Position numbers and translations under genes: made by a program. Shown in pieces: positions 47,306 to 57,452 of a DNA stretch of 60,000 nt. Below the pieces are notes generated by a model. The model had not been told where the DNA came from, ran no database searches, and saw only the letters and a list, made by a program, of their open reading frames with translations. Within the stretch, counting starts at the first letter, position 1. The number at the start of each line of letters is the position of its first letter. Source of the DNA: Owenia fusiformis (lineage: Eukaryota > Annelida > Polychaeta > Sabellida > Oweniidae); assembly GCA_903813345.2 (NCBI GenBank), contig CAIIXF020000006.1:40188848-40248847 (forward strand), given 5' to 3'.

Positions 47306-47400
47306 ATGTACATATAAACTGGAAAATCACATAGAAACATCGATCGAGGTTATATCACTATTCCGGTAGTATACGGTATAACCCTAGATGTATACTGCTT
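47306..47400 (+). promoter_or_regulatory. Promoter-proximal block of GST gene 2
   Basis: Counterpart of 33909-34000 (GTACATATAA, AAACATCG, GAGGTTATATCACTATTC, TATAACCCTAGATGTATACT). Gene 2 lacks the long TATATATA run that follows the block in gene 1. Confidence 0.5.
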
Positions 47401-47462
47401 ACCGAGTAGAACTGAAGCCATCGGGATCTAGTGAGACATACCGGGGAAACGACCAGAACAAC

Positions 47463-50400
47463 ATGTCTAAGTCATACAAGCTAACGTACTTCGACGCAAG
47501 AGGAAGAGGGGAGTTTATTCGGTTGATATTCAATTCGAAAAATATCAAATTTGAGGATAATAGAGTAAAACAACCAGATTGGCCAGCATTGAAACCAAGT
47601 GAGTATTAAATAACTTGTACACCCTAGGCTTTCATAAACGATCTAAAAGTAGATTTAAATTTCCAGTTGCCAAATGTATTAAGGGGAGTGTACAGGGTGT
47701 CAAATGGCGTTGTGCCCCCCCTCCACGGCATAAACTAGGAAAGATACACACACATACCATATACCATTGGAAAGAGCATTTAATTGTTGTTAACATGTGG
47801 AAAGATGACAATTCATGATGGAAAATAAGATATATTTTTCACTTACTTTTAAAAGTGAGTATGACCCCCTTGAGCAGCCTTAACCGCTGCCAATCTAGCC
47901 GGATATGAAGCTAAAAGGGATGTATGTCCTCCCTGAAATATTCTCCCGTCCATGAGACACCATCATCCTTTATTACCCACAGCATTTTTTTCACAGTGAA
48001 AAGCAGAAAAATCCCTACGCAAATTGGTCGCGCCATCTTCTCACGGATTAGGAGTTCAGATACATCCTCTCGTTTGTACGCCCAAATCCTATCATTTTGA
48101 TGATTAGGCTTTCGTACTGTATAGATGTAAAATTCGTCTGAGGGAGCCAAGTGGAGAAAATCGTCCTCGTCCCATTGACGGAGAAAGTTCACAAACCACA
48201 GTCTGTCCTCAATCTGTTCTGTTGTTTTCAAAGGTTTCGAAATAATGTGAAATGGTTTGAGCCCCTCTCTTACTCTGAATAGATGAACCATTTGATGAGA
48301 AACATCTTTTCCTCTCAACCTTTTGATCTCTTTTGAAAGTTCTCTACAACTTTTTCTCTTCTTAGCAGTTCCTTTTAGTATTATTTGTGTTGTCTTGGGA
48401 GTCAAACTGTTTGGCTTAGGTCCTGGTCTTTCCTGTGGCGTGATTTCAGAATATGTTTTATTCCAGTATTTTTGAACAAATTTTTCAGATCGATGGAGTT
48501 TATTTGCTATCCATTTTTTCGTAATGAAACTAGCACCCTCATCTCTGGCTTCTCTATATGCAATACACCTTATTCTGTCTCTATATTGCTGATTATCATC
48601 ATCAAAAAGTTGTTTTGTCATCTTTATTTCAACTGTGAACTAGCTTTAGTCTAAATAAATAAAATAAGGCACTACACTTTACAGTCAGCCACTTCTCAAA
48701 AATCAATGAAATAGAGCACTACACTAGTACATTTCAAATGCATGTGACACTATGTAGCAATATCTGACCTAGGTCATCTAGGGTTTATTTTATCCAGAAT
48801 TGAATGCTCTTTCCAATGACATATATAATGTGTAGGTACCTTTCTAAGTTTATGCTGTGGAGGGGGGGCACAACGCCATTTGACACCCTGTACATGTATA
48901 TAAGAATATATAAGATATTTTCTTATTCCTGAAATCTTAATATTATGAAACACCAAGTGTATTTTTACTTACAAGTTAGGTATACGTTATAATCTGTACT
49001 ATCACGTATGTGCGAACTCTCTCTAAAATCTTAATAACTAAACAAGACTACAAGACTGCATTACTTTATGTTGTTGTTTTAGAAACTCCAATGGGCCATT
49101 TGCCAGTGTTGCAAGTTGGAAATGTAACTCTTTCAGAGAGCATCACGGTTGCTCGCTTCGCTGCAAATGAAGCAGGTATGTCTAAGTCGGACATTTGTTA
49201 TTATTCTTATTTACATTCTTAAGATTGTTATAGATATCTTATGTACACTCTCAAGATATGTAGCTGCTTAAACCACTGTTTACATATTGACAGACAAATA
49301 TTAAACTGAAGATATCTTCATTGTGTAAGTACCCGGATGATATTATAGTGTAACACTGGACGAAATACATAAAACACTCAATTGAGAAATAGAATTTAAA
49401 CTTGTTTTCAAACTCATTATTAAAACTACCTATATTTCATGGTATGGTAAATTTTTTTCTTAATATACAGTACTTAAAACATAAACCCGGTGATATGATG
49501 TCACACAATAACTCAAGATGTATTTGACTTTACAGAAACTAATGATTCCAATATTTATATAATGTACTTTCAAATGTTGCCAAACTTTTAAACGGTACAT
49601 GTAGTGTGTAATCACGCATTCTAAAGATGTAAAATGTTTCATTTTCAAAATGCTGCCGATCTTTTAAACGGTAGTATGTAATCACGCATTTAAATGTAAA
49701 TTATTTTCAAATAATGCCAAACGTTTAATAATAGCGTTTAATCAGGCAATCAGATGTTATCCTTTTTATTTTAAAATGTTCACAAATTTTAATCGGTAGT
49801 GTGTAATAACGAACAAGTATTCTAGAGTTTGCATATTTTCCAATGCTGCGCAACACCCTGTTAACGATATGTAATGTAAAGTTACAAATCTATATGTAAA
49901 CAAAAACCTGTTTTGTAATCAAAGAATGCGGAAACAAAATGTGATATATGGCGTTATGTGTTTCAGTAGAGCATACAACCGAGTCAAAAACACGGCGAGT
50001 TTGCAAGATGGACATCTTGTTTATATCCAAACAATCTGCATCGTATTCTTGAATTGGTTTATCTTATAATTAACTGTGAAAATGTCATCTTCATCTACTG
50101 TTCTTTGTTTAGGTATTGCTGGTAAGACCATTCTGGAGAAGGCCCAAGCAGATATGATAGTCGAGTCATTGACTGAGCTTATCACTGCTGTATTCAATGC
50201 AGCATTAAGCGCCGGCAGACCTGATAAAGTTGTAAGTAAAAATGAAGTCCATTGACGCCCCGGGACTGACGCATCTTGATCGCTATTTCATATATTAAGG
50301 GTTTGAACTTTCTGCTAAAGTTATGGAGAGTGTCGAATTTTGGTATAAAGTATAAGAGAAAGGAGCATATACGAGCATCGTATGGGTCTTATATATATGA

Positions 50401-52263
50401 GTTACATGTTGGTCCTTTCATTACAGCCTGCTGCTCTTGCAGCTGTCATTGCGAAGGAAGGGAAGACTTCTCTCGGTAATGTGGAGAAATGTTTTGTGGC
50501 AAACAACCCCGGTGGTAGCTTCCTGGTTGGAAAAGAGGTACGTACAACATTCCTAAGCGTGAATGGTTTAAACCAGATATGGTATATCAGTCTACACAAG
50601 GGGCAATCTGCGTGAGGTTCCATTTTAAGATTAGTTTTTTGCGCATGAGCATCAAATCCAGCAATTTTATTGGTTCACATTTTTATAACGCATGCGCAAT
50701 GGATAACTTAATTATAACTTGTAATTAAAGATAGATTTCACTTATGTTCATTATTTCACAGCAGTCCTTACCCATAATGCTCATTATATTGCGGGAATAT
50801 TGTTTGGAAAAAACAAAATGTATGCTTCCAATAGAAGTGTAATGACAGAATCAACTGGCCCCTAATTTTCGGACGTTTTGGTCAATTTCGAACAGTTGCG
50901 AAGGACTTTTTTTAAATTGCTGCGTTTAATGTAATAAATATGTTGAGGCAATGTCTCGACTGAAAGGTATTTCTGTGAAGGTTTTAATGGAACAAGTTTG
51001 AAGAAAAACGGTGTAGTGTGAGACTCAAAATCATCGATTTTCCAAAGACAGGGTAGATTTGAAATTCAAATTAACGGTTTTGCGGGGCGTTTTGGTTTCG
51101 ATACGCCCCGGAGAGTTAGTACCGCGTGTGAACATACTTAAACCAAATTAATCCCAGAAAGGCAATTTGTAAATCATGGGAATGAAGTAATTTCATTAAT
51201 GAAAAACCGAACCAAGTAAAAACCGAACCTCGCGCAGATTACCCCGAATCTCAGTCTCTCACCTTCCACAATATCTAATGCTAGAACAGGATTTAAGATG
51301 CGCAAACTGAATGCGCAGTAGGTATTAACGTACAGCATAAGGAGCCTCATTAACAACATTGTTGTCTCACTCTATGTCTTTCATACTTTTGTCACACCTG
51401 TAGATTCAACAATGCATGCGCATGGATATAAATTTGTATCAGAAATCATTTGAAAATTACGAATTGTGAAAAAGACGATTATTTATTATTAAATACTTAC
51501 ATTGTTGTTTCATTGTTACTTGACAATTTATTCTATGAGTTCATATATATATATATATCAGTTATTATTTATATGATATATGATTGAATTAGCCCAATCA
51601 TACCACTAGATACCAATTTTTACAAATCGACTCGATTATCGTCCCTATATTTCGATCATTTGTTATGCGCGCCAATCCCTTGGTTTATCCATTATTATCA
51701 ATGTCTCTCAATGTAAAAGATCTACATGTGTAATCGTATTTCCTTTTATTACAGATGACATGGGCCGATATATGCATCTTCAATGTAAAAGATCTACATG
51801 TGTAATCGTATTTCCTTTTATTACAGATGACATGGGCCGATATATGCATCTTCAATGTAAAATATCTACATGTGTAATCGTATTTCCTTTTATTACAGAT
51901 GACATGGGCCGATATATGCATCTTCAATGTAAAATATCTACATGTGTAATCGTATTTCCTTTTATTACAGATGACATGGGCTGATATATGCATCTTCAAT
52001 GTCTCTCAATGTAAAAGATCTACATGTGTAATCGTATTTCCTTTTATTACAGATGACATGGGTAATCGTATTTCCTTTTATTACAGATGACATGGGCCGA
52101 TATATGCATCTTCAATGTGATGAATTGTCTGTCAGGTTTTGGACAGGACGCGGAGAAGATCTTAAACGAGAACAGCCCAAAACTTTTGAGCATATATAAG
52201 TGCGTCGCTGAAAACCCAAATATAGCAAACTGGGTGAAAACACGACCAGAAACTCCATTTTAG
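47463..52263 (+). CDS. Sigma-class glutathione S-transferase, gene 2 (five coding exons)
   Basis: Exons are 47463-47598, 49083-49175, 50113-50231, 50427-50537 and 52087-52263, and encode 211 residues. Exon phases match gene 1, so the two are tandem duplicates. Residues for glutathione binding include Tyr9, Trp40, Lys44 and the SES-ARF segment (63-71). The usual Gln before Leu-Pro is His51 here (MGHLP), a change at a glutathione-contacting position. The C-terminal half keeps NPGGSFLVG and MTWADICIFN and ends CVAENPNIANWVKTRP. Intron 1 contains a mariner-like element in opposite orientation. Intron 4 ends in a tandem array of acceptor sites, and the last copy (AG at 52085-52086) is the only one that opens into the full final exon. 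An ATTAAA at 52513-52518 aligns with the gene 1 AATAAA. Confidence 0.9.
47618..47690 (-). repeat. Transposon-end relic in intron 1 of GST gene 2
   Basis: Reads on the minus strand as TACACTCCCCTTAATACATT then TGGCAACTGG, like the end of the 17355-18204 foldback family. It directly abuts the mariner-like element, so the mariner may have inserted at its terminal TA. Confidence 0.45.
47693..48890 (-). mobile_element. Mariner-like transposon, near complete but internally deleted
   Basis: The 1198-bp unit has terminal inverted repeats of about 100 bp beginning CAGGGTGTCAAATGGCGTTG and containing a C7 run and GCATAAACT. TA duplicates flank it (47691-47692, 48891-48892). The ends are about 90% alike. 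It carries the transposase relic at 47849-48621 and sits inside intron 1 of GST gene 2 in antisense orientation. Confidence 0.9.
47849..48621 (-). pseudogene. Mariner/Tc1-superfamily transposase, internally deleted
   Basis: The main frame (48621 to 47911) gives 236 residues. A helix-turn-helix (KKWIANKLHRSEKFVQKYW, about 35-53) is followed by GPKPNSLTP, a second helical region (SCRELSKEIKRLRG), and the start of the catalytic domain with the first acidic residue at Asp162 (APSDEFYIY) and NHQNDRIWAYKRED. The frame then stops at HPF. The C-terminal end reappears in another frame (47914 to 47849) as LAAVKAAQGGHTHF and a stop, the typical end of this family. The section with the second and third catalytic acids is missing, so a deletion, not just a point mutation, has removed activity. 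Full-length relatives are about 330-350 residues. Confidence 0.85.
51700..52086 (+). repeat. Tandem array of 3' splice sites with exon starts (72-bp unit) in intron 4 of GST gene 2
   Basis: Six copies of TTTCCTTTTATTACAG followed by ATGACATGGG lie in tandem, with exon-like starts at 51755, 51827, 51899, 51971, 52053 and 52087 (spacing 72, 72, 72, 82 and 34). Each 72-bp unit contains a polypyrimidine tract, the AG, the first 30 nt of exon 5 and then GTAAAAGAT or GTAAAATAT. The first three units can be read as 30-nt microexons with AG and GT borders that stay in frame. If a unit is not spliced again, an in-frame TAA follows after 16 codons (e.g. 51803-51805). The fourth copy lengthens the exon piece, and the fifth is cut to 9 nt before a GTAATC. 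Gene 1 has only a single acceptor here. Confidence 0.9.
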
Positions 52264-52635
52264 ATGGGATTTTGAAGTATTTTGTTTTATCGGGCTCAGG
52301 CATACGCTATGGATCTGCAGAGTAGAGACTTCTAACTTTTCAAATGTAAGCTGTTTGTAACAGTTTGCATGTATCACGGGGAACTGTAGATCACTTGTTT
52401 GCACGTACAAACGTGTCACGAAACGTATCTATACATTTAACATAATTTACCTAGTTTTCTGGATCTGGTATGTTTTGTTTTACGATTTCTTTTATTTGTT
52501 TTATTAAATGCAATTAAAAATCTAAGCGTAGTGAATTTGTTTGTTTATTTATTATTAAAATGACGACATAATGCCAAAGTATTATAATTTTTACCAATGT
52601 CAATGTCGATGTAGACCACATCGACTAGACATCCA

Positions 52636-52690
52636 CAGGGTGAGCCAAAAATGTAAAACAAACAAATATTATTAACCCTGTCTTTCAACA
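52636..52690 (+). repeat. Possible mariner-type terminal repeat, solo
   Basis: CAGGGTGAGCCAAAAATGTA resembles the CAGGGTG.CCAAAAA ends of mariner-type elements, as at 53012. No partner end was found. Confidence 0.35.
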
Positions 52691-53011
52691 TGGATTTAAT
52701 ATCATAGTTAGAACAATTAAACCGTGGTCAATGTTCTTTCATAATATTGAGGTTTATGTCTACTTTAAGTGGTCACGATTTTAAGGCAATTTTAAGAAAC
52801 ATGCTCCAAATGCGGAAGATACCCACTCTCAGAAAGATAACTGTTTTTGCGCAAACGATAAATCACACATCTACACAAGCTATTTGATGTATGTACTTAC
52901 TACTTATCTTAGTACATTCTGTAATTTGATTTGTTTGTTGAAACCGTTTCTGTCCTTTTGGCCTATCGTAATATAGACCTCATGTATATTCAACGATACC
53001 TGGCTAAGTAC

Positions 53012-53410
53012 AGGGTGGTCCAAAAAGGGACACTCGTATTTCAAAAATAAATATTGATTTCCTTGAGGAAAACAGGTCATATTATATACCAATGAATAGG
53101 GAATTTACTCATCTTTAATTTGGTATATCATAAGTTCAAATGTATTATAATGTCTGTCAACCAGCGTCCATAATATAAATGACGTCATTTCGTTTCAAAA
53201 CGTGTTTTCCAAAACTTGCAAAAACCAAGTTTTATTGTCTACTTTATTTACATAAACAGAAGTTCAAAATGTCCGCCATTTTGATCAATTGTAGTCCTCA
53301 ATTTTGGCCTAAACTGGTCAATAGCATCATTATCCGATATGACAGACGGTGGCGTTGTATCAGAAAGTCCTCCCAGGAAATGGTTCAATACTGTATAACA
53401 AACGCGGGAT
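53012..53410 (-). pseudogene. C-terminal relic of a second mariner/Tc1-type transposase
   Basis: A terminal repeat, CAGGGTGGTCCAAAAAGGGA, starts at 53012 just after a TA. On the minus strand, inside it, a frame ends at 53248-53250 with DAIDQFRPKLRTTIDQNGGH then FELLFM, the characteristic last residues of Tc1/mariner-type transposases (a Leu/Arg helix then NGGHFE). Only the last fifty or so residues remain and the other terminus is not found. It is unrelated to the 47.7-kb element by its ends. Confidence 0.6.
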
Positions 53411-53926
53411 AAAGATTTTACATTAATGTATTCAAAATGTCAAAAAAAAATATTCAAAGCACGAATACTATGGGCTTTAACATGGAAGATCCGAATCAAA
53501 GTTTTATATATTATAATTATGGTATGACAGAGATCGTGATTTATAACGGAATATTGGCAAATGTTTAGAAATACGTTAAAACTATAAACGTCATATCATA
53601 ACAATATTGTGCACTTGTAACTTTAATAGTGTGTGCTACTTTAATGAGGAAATAATAAAACAAATATTGAATTCTGTGATCGTTTAATATCTGTGTATAT
53701 ATTTCTTAGGGATGTATTCACCTCTCCCTTCGCCCTTGTATTGTATTTGAGATTGTAAGGAATAGTTGGTATGTCAATAGTATATGTAGATCTAATTCTG
53801 CTTTTAATATCAACACGACTGGCTTTACTTCCTGCGAAAGCTATGTGGATTTTGATACTATAGCTTTCCCACGACACACTTGGGCAGCTCAATAATAGTG
53901 ACCTTTAAAATATGAATAAAGATTTC

Positions 53927-54323
53927 AGCGGCTTACTTTTGGTCTCTAACTGTGTCTTACATCAGTATCATTAATCCGTGCAAGTATTGGAGCGCTGAAA
54001 TACTTCTTTTTCGATCAAGACTTCTAAATTGTTCATCGAGTGAATGTTTTTTCGACCCATTTCCAATATGGCGGTTTGCTATATGAGCGAGATACGCAAC
54101 GAACGAAATGAATTTTGAGAATGATTTAGGTTCGGACAACTCCGGAGATTCACGGAAATGTCCGAGCCGAAAACGCCATATTGAAATTTGGCAGTAAAAA
54201 CATTCACTTGACTAACAATTACAAGTTTTGATCGAAAAGGAAGTAATTCAGCGCTCCAATACCTGCACGGGAGGATGATAATGATGTATAACATAGTTAG
54301 AGAACAAAAGTAGGCCGCTGATC
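53927..54323. mobile_element. Foldback element, about 400 bp
   Basis: Arms of about 150 bp pair almost completely: CAGCGGC(T/C)TACTTTTG at the ends, then CTCTAACT.TG and TCATC..TATCAT, GTATTGGAGCGCTGAA, TTTTCGATCAA and GTGAATGTTTTT. The centre contains AATATGGCG on one side and CGCCATATT on the other. No frame; target duplication not resolved. Confidence 0.75.
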
Positions 54324-55164
54324 CTTTTGAGAGCCATAAATTTCAAAATCTAACATGGCTCTCGAAGTGAGTAAGACTGGCTATCATGATCATGCGATAT
54401 ATACTGAAAATATTGCTCATTAATTCTTAAAGACCCCATGTAAAGTTTGAAAATATTTTTATCGTTCATTTACTATTTGTCATGACTTGAAAAGTTATTT
54501 TAGAGATTTAAAAGAAGAATTTTTGAAAAAAAAGTTGTGAGCATTTCATTTCTCAAACATTCATACTTTTCGCCATTTTCAAAATAAGTGAAATTTTTTA
54601 CTCATCAAATATTTCTTCATAAATTTCAAAAAAGATTTTTAACACCAATGCAAAGATTGAACAAAGGACACACTATTTCAATAATAAAATGCCATATTTA
54701 ATGGACCACTTCAATGTTTTAGCATATCAAAAATATTTTGCAACAGTAGGTGGCAAAAGCTTTTTTCTCTATGTCAATCTTTGCTAATTATGCTAAACTT
54801 TAATAATACACCAATGTTGATTGTCTAACCAGGTTAAAAGGAAGAATATATTATGTTGTAGATATCATTGTGCCATTGGTTTCTTTGAGAACTAAAACTT
54901 TGAAATGCATTTTTCTCTGAACCATTTTCATTTTACATTTTCAGTTCATTTTTCGCTTATTTATGAACCGATTTTTTAAATTTTTTAGGCAAAAAACATG
55001 CGAGGATGAATGCTATGCATTGTCAGAATCGTGGCTTACTAAAAGATACGTGTGACCTCAAAAAGTTAGTTTTAAATAAATTCATGATTTCAAAAAGTCC
55101 TTCAAAAACCGCTTTTTGAAAAAGTGTCATATATCACACTTTGATAACATTGGGTTCTTAACGA
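54324..55164. other. Non-coding stretch, nothing recognised
   Basis: Very AT-rich, no supported gene or repeat. Confidence 0.4.
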
Positions 55165-55366
55165 TGATTTTTTGGACGAAAATCAAAGTTTGTTAATATA
55201 AACTCAGACAACATAAAGAAATAAAGTATCATATGCTTCAATAATTTCAAACTTGTTAATAAAGTATGTTTGCAGCCAGCTCTCAAAAGGGATTTGCTTG
55301 ATATTTCATACTCATAAAAAGAACACGTTTTGATTATGTCCATATGGTTTGTATCTTCCAAGGGCT
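55165..55366 (+). repeat. Dispersed repeat, family F (copy 2)
   Basis: Matches 28651-28850 along its length. Its last 35 bases (TTTTGATTATGTCCATATGG then TTTGTATCTTCCA) recur inverted at about 55982-56013, on the far side of the element at 55367-55874, so the family may itself have inverted ends. Confidence 0.65.
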
Positions 55367-55874
55367 GGTACGGAACGGAATCATTGTCCGAACTTCCGAT
55401 TTTGCCATCTGAAACGGACTTTCAGACCTACCTTCTCAAATTCCGATAATTTTCGGAATTCTTATTTTCCTTAAAGAACATTCACTTATCGTTATAGCGA
55501 CACGCTAACTGGCTATAGCGAACTAGTACTATGAAACGAAATCAATAAATGTATGTATAATATTCAACATTTTCACTTGGTAAAGTTGTTTTATATGTAA
55601 TAGATGATAGAAATAAATAAAGTATGATTGTTTTATATATATTCAGTACGTTTAAGGTAGGATATTGTTAAAATATTTGAATGTTCCAGGATTCCGTTTC
55701 ATTGGACTTAACATTTATGAAGTAGGCATCATGGCGGCCGAAACTGTGCAAATAATGAGAACTTAAGGGGAGAAGTATGAACTATTTTAAATGAGGTCCG
55801 AAATTCCAAAAGTTCCGAATTCCGAAGCCAAGTTCCGAAGTCCATTCCGTTCCTATACCGTTCCGTTCCGTGCC
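55367..55874. mobile_element. TTCCGAA-rich element with inverted ends
   Basis: The ends GGTACGGAACGGAA and TTCCGTTCCGTGCC are inverted. Subterminal zones are packed with variants of TTCCGAA and GTTCCG (GTCCGAACTTCCGAT at left; AAGTTCCGAATTCCGAAGCC at right). The middle is unrelated AT-rich sequence. Motif-dense subterminal regions of this kind are usual in non-autonomous hAT or P-like elements. It sits inside the family F repeat. Confidence 0.65.
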
Positions 55875-56013
55875 ATTCTTTCTGTCATTTAAAAGGGAAC
55901 CCCTAAGGGCACTTTCTTGGAAGCTCCCAACAAATTATCAATCAACAAAATATCAACAGCGTTTATTTCAGCAATGTGTTGTGGAATACAAATCATATGG
56001 ACATAATCAAATA

Positions 56014-57050
56014 TATTTTGTTTTATGTTTCAGTATATTTATTACTTTATTCAATGTCCTTAGCCTTGACTATGTACATTTTGCAAAATAGATAACCAAA
56101 AGGGAATCACGCTGTGTTAAAAGCTACAAAAACAACGATTATCAATGCATCCAAATGGAAAAAAACACGCGTGGGTCAGCGTGATTAAATCAACACAAAT
56201 TTATTCATATAACTTGAATCCGAGGGAACTCGCGTGGAGACACGTGAGTAGAAAAATATGAATAAAATCAATATATTTGAGGACGTTAAAAGTATTATCA
56301 AAGGGTATTTTTTAATTTAGTTATTGGTCACAAATTCATTTTTAGACAGACTCCTGATCCATTATTGTTTTGATGTATGGGTGAAAATGTAAGATAAGAC
56401 CAAAAACATAACTAGATCAAATTCTCCCTCTGATTCATTGGGATGACTTCAGAATGTGATACAGTCCTTAAAGAGACAATAATGGCTGACAAGGCATCGC
56501 GCGGTTGACTGTCGCATTATTGATACACCTTTACCAAACATAATCGAGTGTTTTAACTGAGGTATTAAAACAACAGCAGTATGGAACATTACCTCCTTTT
56601 GTTCCATGGAGATTCGTCTTAGTTTGCATTTTAAATTAACTAAGTTCAAATTTGAATTTTCAAATCTCAGCCCAACAATTTTCATAAAATTCAGTGAATA
56701 TAAGAAAAAAACAGCAATAGTTTTCTCCTGCTAACCATTGCGATTTTGGTGTTTTATGGATCATGCTGTCGGCTTCGCAAATAGATCACGACCCTTTAAT
56801 GACTTTGACACACTTATGAACTTCAAGAGCGGACTTTGTTTCGTGGAATGGCTCAAAATTTGACTATTCATTCACTTGTGTATATTAAACTTTTGCATAT
56901 TTTATAGATCTTTGTAAAATCGAACACAATAAGATAACGATGTGCTGTTTGACATTCTTGGCATCCTCAAAATCAAATCCCATAATATCAGTTGACAATT
57001 TGTTATCTTAATGTGCATACATGTATTAAACAAATACTGGATGACCATGA
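56014..57050. other. Non-coding stretch, nothing recognised
   Basis: No supported gene. Short palindromes such as CGTGGAGACACGTGAG near 56233 are not enough to call an element. Confidence 0.4.
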
Positions 57051-57215
57051 GGTGGATATGCCAGAATACCTATCCGAGGAAAAAAATACTAGGCGAGGCG
57101 AAGAATTATTTTATTATGCACCTTCCTTGAAGAATACTTTATTTTAAAGAATGGGTCCACTAAAACAGAAGCCAAGCCTAGTAATTTTTTGCGAGGATAT
57201 GTATTCTGGCATACG
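57051..57215. repeat. Inverted repeat downstream of the EF-hand gene
   Basis: GGATATGCCAGAATACCTAT then CCGAGGAAAAAAATACTAGGC (57051-57092) pairs imperfectly with GCCTAGTAATTTTTTGCGAGG then ATATGTATTCTGGCATAC (57175-57215), leaving a loop of about 80 bp. It overlaps the likely 3' end of the minus-strand gene (TTTATT at 57138-57143 gives a complementary AATAAA). Confidence 0.6.
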
Positions 57216-57452
57216 GGATGGTTGAAGATCTCGTTGCTTTAATACTGGATAGAACGAGATCTTGCTGCCACGTATGACAATAGACCCTGCACCTCTTAAC
57301 CAATCAGATTTGAGTATTTTAATGAAGTGCATACAAATTGTTTATACTGTGAGTGATAAACTCTTATTAAATGCAAGCATATATGCTTCGTAGGAACAGA
57401 AATTAGTATAGATTTTATAAACAATCGTAAATTCATTGTATATTACATTATC

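Noticed and set aside
51685-51999. Repetitive open frames on both strands (24-residue periodic peptides) over the acceptor array
   Set aside because: They arise only because the 72-bp unit is a multiple of three without a stop in those frames. The biological signal is the repeated splice acceptor.
51700-52086. CRISPR-like direct repeats
   Set aside because: The units are contiguous and near-identical over their full length with no variable spacers, and the setting is a spliced animal gene.
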